DNA from: Ceratotherium simum simum
Lineage: Eukaryota; Chordata; Mammalia; Perissodactyla; Rhinocerotidae
Length of the DNA stretch: 64,000 bases
Reading direction: 5' to 3'
Assembly (NCBI RefSeq): GCF_000283155.1
Contig: NW_004454182.1
Coordinates: 6,913,280 to 6,977,279 of the forward strand
The notes beneath the pieces are model-generated. The model had not been told where the DNA came from and searched no databases. It saw only the letters and a program-made list of their open reading frames with translations. The stretch's first letter is position 1; each line of letters begins with the position of its first letter. Of this stretch, positions 52,018-63,484 are shown piece by piece. Position numbers and translations under genes: made by a program.

Positions 52018-52674
52018 GAGATTATAAGGAAAAACAGATCAAGAAGTATAAACTAACACTGCTCTGCAAACTTAACAAGTGTGCCCGGGTCTTTAAACTT
52101 GCAGCCAGTGGCTTTCTGCATCAGAGGGTCTTTGGGGAGTCAGCACCAGAAAGCGCCAGGCCTGACATGTTTTGTTCAGGAAATTTTGGGAGTGCACGGA
52201 TTGAAGCAAGTGGTGGGAGGGCTTCAGCCCAGCGGAGCATCTTGGATCTTGGCCTCAACTCCTAGCCCAGAAGAGGGTGTCTGAATATATGCCCCAGGAT
52301 GCATTGCCCACATATACTCACTCTGGTTTGTGAGTGACTCCAGGGTGCCCTCGGTCAGGTTCAGGCGATGGCATTTAAGAGAGGAAGTAGGGGAGCCCTG
52401 GTCCATAGGAACTTGACCCTTCCTTGGGTGTGCTGGCGTGCAGGAATGTGTGGATTTCCAGCAGCAGGTTTGAAAGCCCTTTTCATAGCTGGGTATATGT
52501 GGGTGGAGTGTTTCTGGAAGTTTAGTTTTCCAATGTTTCTGTCTTCTGAGGCCTTCACTGAGATTTTATTCCAAACCTTAATGCTAAAAAAATCATGTGA
52601 GATCTCCATTCTGGATAGTGAAGGGGACATCCTGTGGTGCAGCAAAGATGGGACCGAGAGACAGAATAAAGTGT

Positions 52675-52890
52675 AATAATAATAGCCAGGATTTATTGAG
52701 CACTTACTGTTTGCTAGGCATTAGGAACAGGGCTTTATCTGTGTTATCTTATCCTCACAAGAACCCTATGATGTAGGCACCATATTTCCTCCATTTAACA
52801 GATGAGACATCTGAGGCCTAAATAAGCCAATTAGCTTGCCCCCATAGAGTAGAGAATTAAGCCTAAGCTGGTCAGACACCAAAGTTCAGG
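52675..52890 (+). repeat. MIR SINE relic
   Basis: 'aatagccaggatttattgagc', 'cctcacaagaaccctatgatg' and 'ccatttaacagatgagac' match the MIR core in order. Confidence 0.7.
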
Positions 52891-52925
52891 CCTTAATCAT
52901 TTTATACTATAAAAATCCATCTTTG

Positions 52926-53183
52926 GGGGGCCAGCCCAGTGGCATAGCAGTTGAGTTCATGCACTCCACTTCGGTGGCCCAGGGTTCATGGGTTCAGATC
53001 CCGGCAGTGGACCTGCGTACCACTTATCAAGCCATGCTGTGGCGGCGTGCCACATATAAAGTAGAGAAAGACAGGCACGAATGTTAACCCAGGGCCAATC
53101 TTCCTCAGCAAAAAAGAGGAGGATTGGCAACAGATGTTAGCTCAGGGCTAATCTTCCTCAAAAAAAAAAAAGAAAGAAAGAAA
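52926..53183 (+). mobile_element. ERE SINE ('ttagctcaggg' tail type)
   Basis: Head ggggccagcccagtggc, two tail modules and an A-rich (AAAG) end. Flanking 'catctttg' / 'cgatctttg' marks the insertion site. Confidence 0.9.
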
Positions 53184-54233
53184 AGCGATCTTTGGCCATT
53201 GTCACTGTCGCCTCTCCATTTTGTTTAGAAGCTTTACCTGCTAACCCTCGCATTCACTGAGCCCGGTGCCTCCCCCTTGGACCAGAGTCAGGCGCTGAGT
53301 ACATCCGACAGGCGGGGGCTGAGGCCACGGAAGCTTATGCTGGCTCTGTGGCTGTAAGGTTAGAAACTGCACCAGCAAAAGGGCTTTCCAGGGAGGACTG
53401 TGGGACTAGCCAGGGACATAGTCTCCACCCACTCCACAAATAGAAATGAAAAGCCCTCTATCTCAGGATTAACTGGGTTCTTTTCTTTGTAAATCCTTTC
53501 TAAATATTAATCTAGGTTGACAACCCTTGTGCCAAAGTTAACTTCCAGTTAACAGATGGGGAAATCATTGAAACCAGCGACAGCCTTGGCATCTACTCTT
53601 GAGGAGGCGAGTGTCTAGAGACTCATGGGATCCCAGAGGCAGCCGATACCTCAGACACCACAACGCCTTCATTGTATAGGGAGGGGAGACCTGAAGAACG
53701 CATGCACCTGGTTAGGACCCGTGTCAAGGCTAAGACCTGGCCTCCTGACTCAGATCCCGGGGCTCTTTCCACTCTAGCACACTGCTGGGTCCTGGCAGGG
53801 ATGCACAGCCCAGCTGGTGCCCCGGCCATCAGAGTATGTGTCCTTTCTCCGAGGAGAGACCAGATTCCATGCCAACATTAACTGAGCACCTGCCGTGCAC
53901 TGGAAACTGGGCTAGGAGCTGGGGACGGGGCAGAAGCGAGGTGGGAGGGCATGACTCCAGGTGGAGGAGGCAGGAGCAAAGGCAGGCCCATAGGTGGTGC
54001 CCAATCTGGGACCGCTGTAGCCCCTGCAGATCCTGGCAAGCAGCCAGAGGGAGGATGAGATGGACAGGGGGATGACAGGAGGTGACACTGGAAAAATAGG
54101 CTGGGGTCACAGTCGTTCAGTTATTCCACAGAAATTTATTGAGCAGCTACTACGTGAGAGGTGCTGTGCTAGGCCCTGGGGTTAGAGAGGTGACTAAGAA
54201 ACATACAGTCCTTGCCCTTTGGGGAGGAAGATA

Positions 54234-54341
54234 GACAATAAGCCAGTAAAAGGGAAGGAACAGAATGATCGCAGATTCTGATAGACAGACAATAAGCCAG
54301 TAAAAGGGAAGGAACAGAATGATCGCAGATTCTGATAGGAT
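54234..54341. repeat. 54-base tandem duplication
   Basis: A unit starting gacaataagccagtaaaagg at 54234 is repeated from 54288 without a visible mismatch until near 54338. It lies inside L2-like sequence, where the 'gacaataag' text is itself part of the repeat. Confidence 0.9.
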
Positions 54342-54649
54342 TCAGGAAGTTGGAGAAAGTAACATGGGAGCCAAGAACTAACCGATGAGAAGAAAGTCAA
54401 CCAAACAGAGCCACGGCGGAGCCATTCCAGGCAGAGGGAACATGAGCACGAAGACTGATGGGGAACATGCCTGATGTGTTTCAGGAGCCAAGCAAAGGGC
54501 AGTGTGGCAGGAGACCTGTGAGCAAGGTGAGGTTTGGACAAGGGGAGGCCAGGCAGGCCCAGAGAGGCTTGAGTTTCACTGTAATTGCTTCCCTTTCCTG
54601 CAGCCTGGAGCCCTGACATGATCCAATGTGTATGTTTAAACGATTTCTT

Positions 54650-55095
54650 TGGCTACTGGAAGGAATAGATAGGGCAGGGGTTCTTGCAGTGGAGATGATG
54701 TTGCTCAGTCTGCGCAGGGATTAGTGGAGAAGGCGAGAAATGGAAGAATTCTGGGTGCCTTCTCTGGAGGTCGAGTGGGCAGGACCTGCTGGTGGCTGTG
54801 GGGGATGAGGAGTAGATGGTGACACTCAGGATTTGGATTAGCTCTGGGCGACTAGTGGTAACGTGCCGAAATGGGAAAGACCGAGGAGAAGAGAAGGGAG
54901 AGAAGAACCAAGAGTTCTTTGGGGGTGCATTATATTCAAGATCCTTGTAGTCGTCAGCATAGGGATGCCGCGTAGATGGCGGGATAAGCACGTCAGGTGC
55001 TCAGAGATCAGAGCTGGAGACTAAATTGGGAGTCATTAGCCTTCAGATGGTATTTAAAGGCATGGACAAGAGGAAGCTGGGTACCTGAGGGGTAC
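54650..55095. other. Intergenic stretch
   Basis: No gene recognised. The minus-strand open frame at 54653-54991 is Ser/Pro-rich and without family resemblance. Confidence 0.35.
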
Positions 55096-55101
55096 TGTAG
55101 A

Positions 55102-55499
55102 TGTTAAACCAATTTGCTGTTTTTCGTGTTTAACTTGAGGGGTGACTCAGGTGTCTCTAAGAGTTACGAGCTTGTTTTCTAGGGGATTTGTGAACTTGTT
55201 TTGCAGAAGAAAGAGAATGCCGTCAGGGAGGTTGTGATCACCATGACTGGCCCTCTGCAGCCCTTGAAGCCCAGAAGTCAGATTGCCCAGGGGCTTATCG
55301 GGAGTGACCCCTTTGTTTCCCCAAAGCTCCTGCTGCCAAGCCCCTTAGCTCCACTAAAACCCCCCTGCTTTCTGCTCTTGGGAAGGTAGATTTGAGCAAA
55401 CCCAGGCTCTCACCTACTCGTTTTGGCCAATTCGAATAAATCTTTCTCCATCTCCAAGCACCAGTGTCTCAGTGTTTGACTTACTGTGCATCGGGCACA
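55102..55499 (+). mobile_element. Probable solo LTR of a class I endogenous retrovirus
   Basis: Begins tgttaaacca and ends in 'ttactgtgcatcgggcac', a phrase typical of gammaretroviral LTR ends. An AATAAA at 55435-55440 is placed as expected for an LTR poly(A) signal. No matching second LTR is seen in the window. Confidence 0.5.
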
Positions 55500-55639
55500 T
55501 GAACTTGAGATTAAGAGGTTCAGTATCAAAGACACAATCACTAAGGGATTATGAAGGAAGGGAAGAGAACTCACAATGAAGCTCTGAGGAAAGTCAACGT
55601 CTTGGAGAGGGGTAGAGGAGGATGAACCAGCACTGGCAG

Positions 55640-55945
55640 TCTAGTTGTTAAGATTCGATGCTCTCACTGCCATGGCTTCAGTTCCTTTCCCAGTCAGGGA
55701 ACCACGCCACCCATCTGTTGGGTGGCAGCTGTGTGTGATGCTGAAAGCTATGCCATTGGTATTTGAAGGACTAGCAGGGTCACCCGTGGTGGACAGCTTT
55801 CAGTGGAGCAGACAGAATAAGAAGAAGGACCTGGCCACCTACTTCCCAAACAAGTTGGCCTTAAAAACCCTAATAGCACAGCAGGGTCCAGCTCTGCTGT
55901 ACACGGGGTCCCTAGGAGTCAGAATTGACTTGATGCACTGACAAC
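55640..55945 (+). mobile_element. SINE-like repeat with RTE-type tail
   Basis: A tRNA-like start ('ggcagtctagttgttaag') leads through 'agctatgccattggtatttg' to the end 'gagtcagaattgacttgatgc'. The last phrase resembles tails shared by RTE/BovB-type LINEs and the SINEs they mobilise. Family by recognition only. Confidence 0.4.
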
Positions 55946-55959
55946 AAGAGGAGGGTGAG

Positions 55960-58075
55960 CCAGCAAAGGTGACCGAGAGAGAAGCACTGGCGGAAAATCA
56001 GAGGTGGAATTGCAGCAGCCAGGAAAGGAGACTGTTTCAAGGCTCGTGGTGAGACCAACTTGCCTAACGCTGCTGAGAGGTGGAAAAAGAGGAGCGTGGA
56101 GAAGATTCCTTTGCATGGCAGGCCCGACCTTGTATTTCAAATGAAGGAACATGCACCTTGTCCTACAAGGCGGTGCCAAGAATGATTTGAAGCGAGAGAC
56201 TGACATTATCAGGTTTGAGTGAGAATGAGCTAGAGGGAAAGAGACCAATTAGAAGGTTCTTCAGTGGTGAAGGCAGAGCCATGAGCGCCTGACTTCGGGC
56301 AAGAGCAGTGAAAATGGAGAGGGAGGAAGAGGCAGTGAAGGTGGAACCACTGGAAGTGGTGACCAGTAAGAGGGAGAGGAAGAGATGTCAATGTTAATAT
56401 ATGGACTGTGACATCCTTAACCCAAATGGACACTAGAGGAGCAGCAGGTGGGGACAGGTGGGGACAGGTGGGAGGGTGGGGGCAGGTGGAACTGAGTTGC
56501 ATCTTGGACGTGTTCAAGTTGTCTGTGGTCTGTGGTCCATCCCTGTGGCTTTATGGGTCTTGTGCTCAGTGAAGAAGTTGTGGCTGGAGATGGAGTTTCG
56601 AGAAAGATCAGCGAATAATAATGGAAACCCTGGGCTGGAATGAGATTACTCCCAGAGAAGATGAAAAGCAAGAAAAGCAAGGGCTCGTTAATGTGAGAGG
56701 GCCCCCAGGGTGGCCAAAATACACAACACTTTTCAAGCTTCTAAACAGATTCGTAGGATTGTTGGGATTGCCATCACTCAGTGCCTCTGAGATCTACTTA
56801 TAACCTTTCGGATTCTGTGGCTGACTTTCTGGAAACCTGGGTATGGACTCCTGCTCACAAATTCCTGGGCTCGCTCACCAAGGTTTGGGGCTCCACATGA
56901 TCTGCGTCCCCCAACTTCTGGACTTCATGAACAGAGGGGGTTCCGGTCCTGTGTTCCAGAATGACTATGAAGGAAACATCAGCCTCCAGACTCTGGGAAC
57001 ATGGCAGCCCCGGCCAGGAGTTGGGAAATGAGGAATTTCTGGGAACGAAAGGTAAAATCTGAATTTGCATCACTGCCTGTCTCGAGTCTGCCCGGGGCCA
57101 TTAGATCTGCACCACTGCATTGCACAACTGGGGTTTGGGGGCACCATTTACATAGAAGGCAATGGAAATGCTGCTCTCTAGAATTGGGCGGCCCAGCAGG
57201 CCTGTCAATTCTGTTCCTTCCCTTTAAACAAAAGACACACTCCAGAAAACTTAAAGAGTTCTCAGTCACTCATTCAACAAGTGTTCAATGAGCGTCTGCT
57301 GCCAGCCCCAGGGCCCTGGGCGGATGGGGTGGACAAAAGCAGTCGTGGTCCCTGTCCTCATGGAGCTTGGAGTCTAATAAATTTTGGCTGGAAATATGTA
57401 TTCAATGCCTGCATAGAACCATCTATGGAAAAGCAATCAAATGAGTTAAGCATCCATGTCTGGTCCTGGGCTTCTGGAAACCGTGACTCCCAGCCTGGTA
57501 GGGTCACTACACTCAGACCCGCATGGGGGAAAAGCAGGAAATCGCCCCCACTAGTAGGGCGCCCCCTGAGGTGGCAGAGGAGGAAGGCCCTTCTTGGCTC
57601 AGGAGGGCCTTGGGGAGCCAGGGCAGGGAGAGCTCTGCTTCAATCGTGCCTGACTCCCCAGATCTCAAAGAGCATGGAGCAAAGTGGAGGAGCTCAGGTC
57701 ACATGCTTATGGAACTTTCCGAACAGTGAGCCTTCCTGGGGACCCATCTTAGTGTCCCAGGGACTTTAGAGCCTGCCCGGAGCGCTAGAGGACAGGTAGG
57801 TCCATCTCAAAGCCGGCAGGCCCTGCCCAGCCCGAGAGGGCTGAGTCTGGGCCAGAGAGAGGGTCTGTGGGAGGGAGCCGCACCTTGGGCCTCCCCATCA
57901 AAGGGCACTGCTGCTGCCGGGTACACAGGCCTCCCCAGACACAAGGCTCTTTGTTCTCTCAACAGGTTGCTCCATTCCGGTTTCCCGAAAACGGTGTGCT
58001 AAGGGGGTCTGGAGGAGATTTCTCTCATAAATCCCCTTGTTAAGGAAATCCTCAAATCCTAGTGACATTTTTTGT
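55960..58075. other. Intergenic stretch, GC-richer
   Basis: L2-like phrases occur near 55970-56290 and 57260-57400 ('tcattcaacaagtgttcaatg', 'tggtccctgtcctcatggagc'). A (GGGGACAGGTG)n-like patch lies at 56451-56475. The open frame at 57281-57769 begins in the L2-like text and has no family match. No gene called. Confidence 0.4.
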
Positions 58076-58088
58076 CATAGCCTTTTCT

Positions 58089-58415
58089 TTTTTTTTTTTT
58101 CAAATTTTTTTTCAAAGAAATTTTTTTTTTTTGTGAGGAAGATCAGCCCTGAGCTAACATCTGTGCAAATCCTCTTTTTGCTGAGGAAGACCGGCTCTGA
58201 GCTAACATCCATTGCCAATCCTCCTCCTTTTTTTTCCCCCAAAGCCCCCCAGTAGATAGTTGTATGTCATAGCTGCACATCCTTCTAGTTGCTGTATGTG
58301 GGACGTGGCCTCAGCATGGCCGGACAAGTGGTGCATCGGTGCACACCCGGGATCCGAACCCGGGCCGCCAGTAGCGGCGCGCACGCACTTAACTGCCAAG
58401 CCACGGGGCTGGCTC
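58089..58415 (-). mobile_element. Long composite ERE SINE
   Basis: Antisense copy with both tail modules. The flanking text 'tagccttttcttt' occurs on the left near 58079 and on the right near 58418, as target duplication. Confidence 0.9.
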
Positions 58416-58689
58416 CGTAGCCTTTTCTTTCATAAACTCCTTGTTATTTGTTAACACACCTGCTTTGTGCACAGAGGCTGCTACCAAAAGCAGCCACAAC
58501 TCCACCTGGTCGTGGAGCCCAGCAGAGTAAAGCTGCCCTGGGCGGTTCCCAAAGGAGACACTATTTCACCCAGTCAATATAAAACGCCTTTGAAAAGCCC
58601 CACCTAATGCTCATAAAAATGGTCTTACTGCAGAATTATTACATGGATTTCCCCCAAGAGACTTTTCCATAAATCAAAGATTTTTTTAA

Positions 58690-58915
58690 AGGAAATGGAA
58701 GAGTTTGGGCTCTGGAATCAGAAAGACCTGGGTTCAAATCCTAACTCGGCTACTGACACCTGTGTGACCTGAGACAACTTCCTCCCTCTGAGCCCCAGTC
58801 TCCTAATCTGTAAAATGGTGATCATCATAACAATGCACCGACATTGACACGGTGACTGTGAGGATTGGGGATGGTGATGGAAATCTCACAGCACGTAGGA
58901 GGCTCTCAGGAAATG
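58690..58915 (+). repeat. MIR SINE, well preserved
   Basis: 'gctctggaatcagaaagacc', 'gggttcaaatcctaactcgg', 'cctaatctgtaaaatggtg' and 'tgtgaggattggg' follow the MIR consensus from its tRNA-like head onward. Confidence 0.78.
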
Positions 58916-59539
58916 AGAATTAGTTTTTATTTTGTATTTTGTCTTTCAAACCCAACTGTGAAGGATAATGTGGACCTGCATTTCCTCTGTGGCTGGGTTT
59001 TGTGTTATTGTACACTGGCCGAAACAAAGTCTTTCGGCCCTTTTCCAAAGTCTTTACACAACTGGATTCTTCTCAAATTGGGGTTTGTGCCATCAGAAAA
59101 AGCTTGGCAGGCAGGCTTGGCTTGGCTGGCCTGCCCGTGAAACCTGTTCTTTCTCCGCAGACGCAAGTGAATGGTTCTCTCACAGGGTCTCTCCTCTGTC
59201 ACGCTGTGCCATCCATGGCAGTTTTGTGTGACTGTCTCACTTGCCTTCAGATTAAGAGGATCAGATACCCCAGTCATCAACTGTGTTTCCTGTGGCTGTC
59301 AGCCCACCTGCTCGACATGTGGCTGAGGCTGGGAGGCTGGATCCAGAGTCGGTGTTTCTTGCCAAGTTTCCTTAGGATCCTGCTTTGAGAGAAGGGGTCT
59401 AGATACTATCAGCATGAAGATTTTCATCAGCCTTAGCTGGAAGGAAAACTTTACTTCTAAGAGAAGAAAAATTGATTAAAGAGATTGCAAATGTGAAATA
59501 CTTTACATCTACCCTGAATCTTTTCATCCATGTACCCTT

Positions 59540-59770
59540 TCATCCATCCATCCATCCACCCACCCATCCATCCATCCATCCATTCATCCACCCACCCATC
59601 CATCCATCCATTCATCCACCCACTATCCATCTACTATCCGTCCATCCATCCATCCATCATCCATTCATCCAGCCACTATCCATCCACCATCCATCCTTCT
59701 ACCCACCCACACAGCCATCCATCCATTCATCCAGCCACTATCCATCCGTCCACCCATCCATCCAACCATT
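59540..59770. repeat. (CATC)n microsatellite, imperfect
   Basis: About 230 bases of catc/ccat/cacc units with small interruptions. It creates long His/Pro/Ser open frames on the + strand that are artefacts. Confidence 0.95.
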
Positions 59771-59799
59771 CCTTCCTGCACCAGGTATCCCCATGTTGA

Positions 59800-61410
59800 G
59801 TGCCTATAATAAGCATGTCAGGCACGTGAGGCACAGGGAATCAGAGACGGAGAAGAGGGTAAATGTCAAGTAGCTCACAGACCATTCAGGGAGACGGACA
59901 AGCAAAGAGGCCATTAAATGCAGTGTGATAAGTATGGAACGAGGGGAAGAGAGAGAGAGAGAGAGGTGAGGGACGAGGGTCCCGTATGCTGGGGCTGCAC
60001 AGTCAGGGAGGTTTCCCAGAGTGGGCGATGTTTCATATCCGTGCAAAGCACAATGGGAGCCAACACGTAGAGAGGAGGAACAGGCAGCCCAGGCAGAAGG
60101 ACCAGAATGTGTGAGGCCCAGAGGCCAGAGGTCACAGCTGATTCCCAGCTGGTGGCAGCCACCACTAGAGGGCTGGGCTCAGGGCTTCTAAACCTTCTTT
60201 GAGCCATTGACCCTTTGTGTAGTTGCACGAGGCCTATGGATTCCTTTTCAGAATAATGTGTTTAAATGCATAAAATAAAATAAAAAGATGAAATACACAG
60301 GCTGACAAAGAAAGCCAATGACACTGAAATACAGTAATCAAATTATTTTTTAAAATAGTAACAGATGTGCTTCTTTATTAACACCTTAAATAGGAAAACC
60401 TAGCAGAGGGACTACATGTACTATAGTTTCCGAATGGTACTACGTGTCACTAGTTCAGCATCTTTGCGACAACCGCGATATCACGTGAAAACATCTGTGG
60501 TTCCATTGGTGTCAAACTACCACTACAACTAAACCACTATGGTTTGTTGCTCACATTCATAATTAAAGAAAATGCTAAATTTCAGTTAGAAGTTAGCAGA
60601 ATGTAATTTTTCCCATTTCCAAGAACCCCGTTCTTGAAGTTCATGGACTCTACGTGAACACACACCTAACCCAGCTCAGTTATCTCCTCCTGCCCCGCCT
60701 CCTCCAGCCACTCCCAATTTGTTGGTATTCATTGTCCTCTTCTTACTAGAAGGTGAGTTCCCTTCAGTCAGAGTCCATCTGTCTTTTCTCCTCTGTATCT
60801 CCAGAGCCTTCAGAGGCAAGTCTCTGCCTATATTAGATGCTCTGTAAATGTTTGTTGACTGAATGAATGAGTCATGTCACACTAAGGATTTTAGATTTTG
60901 GAAAGGGATTTGGGGGTGGGGGTTGGAGTGGTATGATGAGATTTATCTGTGGATTTCAAACAGAGGATGAAAAAAAATCTCTGAGGTGTTACTATGTCTG
61001 CTTCATCTGTTCTGCCCAGATGAGGAGCCAAGATGGATGAGGAGTGACTCTGGCGCTTTTGAAGTTTGTATGATGACCTTGTCGTTCCCATCACCCATTC
61101 ATTCAGCCAACATTTGCTGAGAACTGACTGAAGGCATTGCAATGGGATCTCTGCCTCACGCAAAGACGGATAGATGTGGTCCCCTTGAGTTTGGAGTAGG
61201 GCCCACAAGCGACATTTCACATCCAAGAATTTACTTGTTAATCAAATACATATGTAACCTGTGCTATGAATGCTCTGGGCAGTTGGATGTGGCTCCTCCT
61301 TAAAAGACAGTAAACGGTCTTATAGGGAAGACGACGAGACATCCACTAATAACTAACACACAAACTAAAGATGGGGCGTGGCAGAAGGCCAGGTACAGAT
61401 TAAAAGAGTT
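59800..61410. other. Intergenic stretch
   Basis: Old-repeat-like text near 59805-60180 and 61085-61260 (L2 type). A (GA)n run is at 59950-59965. No gene recognised. Confidence 0.35.
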
Positions 61411-61418
61411 GCATCCAG

Positions 61419-61666
61419 GGGGCCAGCCCGGTGGCGCAAGCAGTTAAGTGTGTGCGCTCCGCTGCGGCGGCCCGGGGTTCGCGGGTTCGGATCCTGGGTG
61501 CGCACCAACACACTGCTTGGCAAGCCATGCTGTGGCGGCGTCCCATATGAAGCGGAGGAAGATGGGCATGGATGTTAGCCCAGGGCCAGTCTTCCTCAGC
61601 AAAAAAAGAGGAGGATTGGCGGATGTTAGCACAGTGCTGATCTTCCTCACACACACACACAAAAAA
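61419..61666 (+). mobile_element. ERE SINE (variant with 'gcgcaagcagtt' head)
   Basis: Head ggggccagcccggtggcgc and the tail 'ggcggatgttagcacagtgc', shared with the copy at 42031. An (AC)n run precedes the A tail. Target duplication agttgcatccagg / agttgcatccaagg. Confidence 0.92.
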
Positions 61667-61880
61667 AGTTGCATCCAAGGGGAGAGCGAGCCAGCTACGG
61701 AAAAGGAAGAAATGAGATGATTTGGGAAGGCGTCTTGGAGAAAGTGGCATTCGAGCTTCGCCCAAGAAGCTGGGCAGGACTTGAATGAAATTTTAAGTGG
61801 TTTATTCCTTGCCAGTAGAGAGCGATTCCAGATTGAAATTCTTTATCTTCCTCCTTGATGTGTCCTTATTGAAGATCCAG

Positions 61881-62099
61881 GGCCGGCCCCGTGGCTTAGC
61901 GGTTAAGTGCGTGCGCTCCGCTGCCGGCGGCCCGGGTTCGGATCCCGGGTGCGCACCGAGGCACCACTCCTCCAGCCATGCTGAGGCCGCGTCCCACATA
62001 CAGCAACTAGAAGGATGTGCAGCTATGACAGACAACTATGTACTGGGGCTTTGGGGGAAAAATAAATAAATAAAATCTTTAAAAAAAAAAAAAAAAAAA
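61881..62099 (+). mobile_element. ERE1-type SINE, well preserved
   Basis: Head gggccggccccgtggcttag, CpG-rich tRNA-like part, 'caactagaaggatgtgcagc' module, and a tail of about 18 A. Target duplication gaagatccag at 61871-61880 and 62100-62109. Confidence 0.93.
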
Positions 62100-62577
62100 G
62101 AAGATCCAGCTCACATTCTCAGACATCACGAATAAACCTCCCTTATCTGAATTTTATCCCACGTGTTGTCAACGTTTGACTGGACTGTTAAAGCAATCGT
62201 GACCCCTTGCATAATTCAAAATTTATTTTTTTAAGGGTGACAACATGAAGCTTTCAAACAGTTCCATAATCCTTACAATAAGGAATAGATAAATGTATTT
62301 TACTTCACTTGTGGAATTCATGCAACTCTTTAATAACAGTGGAGAAAACCATGATCCTGAACAAAAAAAAAACCTGTCTTGGCGGATTTTAAGACCTGCT
62401 GTGGCAAAACAAAAGTGCTTCAAGAAATTAAAGTAGAAGTAGATCTTTCACAACAAGGGACTTAATTTAATGTCAAAGTGATATTACAAAATATGAGATA
62501 TAGTGGTAATATCTCATTAATTTGAAGCTCAAAACCAGGAAAGAATGGACTTTGAATTATAAAGATCTGTGTTAGAG

Positions 62578-62824
62578 CAGTGTTTCTCAAACTTGAGGAA
62601 TTTATAGAGAAATAATTTTTTAGTTGTCTCAGAATATGCTCATGAACCCCCGTGTGAGAAAACATTGACTTAAGAAACGTAAAGTCTTTTAACGAAAATA
62701 CCAAATGTAAATTGCCATTGTAAGTTTTCTCTTTGTAATTGCTAACAAAAAAATTATCACTAAGACGAAAATATAAAATTAAAATCTTGCAGATGTCTAT
62801 GATTCCCAGTTTGAGAAACTTTAT
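62578..62824 (+). mobile_element. hAT (Charlie-type) DNA element relic
   Basis: Starts cagtgtttctcaaactt and ends cagtttgagaaacttta, imperfect inverted ends of the Charlie type. Flanks 'gttagag' / 'ttttagaa' are a weak 8-base target duplication. Confidence 0.6.
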
Positions 62825-63269
62825 GTTTTAGAAAATTATAATTAAATAGGATATCTAGTTGCCTGAGGAAGAGTGTTGCTGTTATCTTTAATTATGTGAT
62901 ATACCGAAAAAAATTGAATTTTAATAATAAGTGGCTACAACCTATGGTAAAGAAACAATAGTGGAATCAAGGGATTCTATTTTTACTTATTAATTTACAA
63001 TTTATATCCCACCTAACCTACTTCTCTAAAGAATCTGGAGTTGGCTAAGACAATTATAAACTCTGTAAGATAACAGTGTTACAAGAATTTTTAGTTTATT
63101 GATTTAGCGCCTTTCCGCAGAGTATATGCAACTTTAAAATTTTGAAGGTTACAGTAAAAGATTGCTTTATGCAACCATCTTTAATATCAAAGACATATTA
63201 AGTAAACTCTTTGCTTAAGTGAAGACTGATATGCATCCTGTCTAAATTATTACATAAAAGTTACTATTA

Positions 63270-63470
63270 GGGGCTGGCCCCATGGCTTAGTGATTAACTT
63301 TGGTGTGTTCCACTTTGGCGGCCCGGGTTTGATTCCCTACACAGAAATCTGAGTAGTGGAATACATCACTTGTCAGTGGCCATGCTGTAGTGACCACCCA
63401 CATACAAAATAGAGGAGGATTGACATGGAAGTTAGCTCAACGTGAATCTTCCTCAGCAAAAAATAAAAAA
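63270..63470 (+). mobile_element. ERE SINE, diverged
   Basis: Head ggggctggccccatggc, degraded tRNA-like part, one tail module. Flanked by aaaagttactatta / aaaagttattatta. Confidence 0.88.
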
Positions 63471-63484
63471 AGTTATTATTAACA

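Noticed and set aside
59540..59770. CRISPR-like array of short repeats
   Set aside because: The repeats are tetranucleotide units without spacers, in a mammalian genome.
59472..59873. His/Pro/Ser-rich 133-codon open frame
   Set aside because: It is a translation of the CATC microsatellite.
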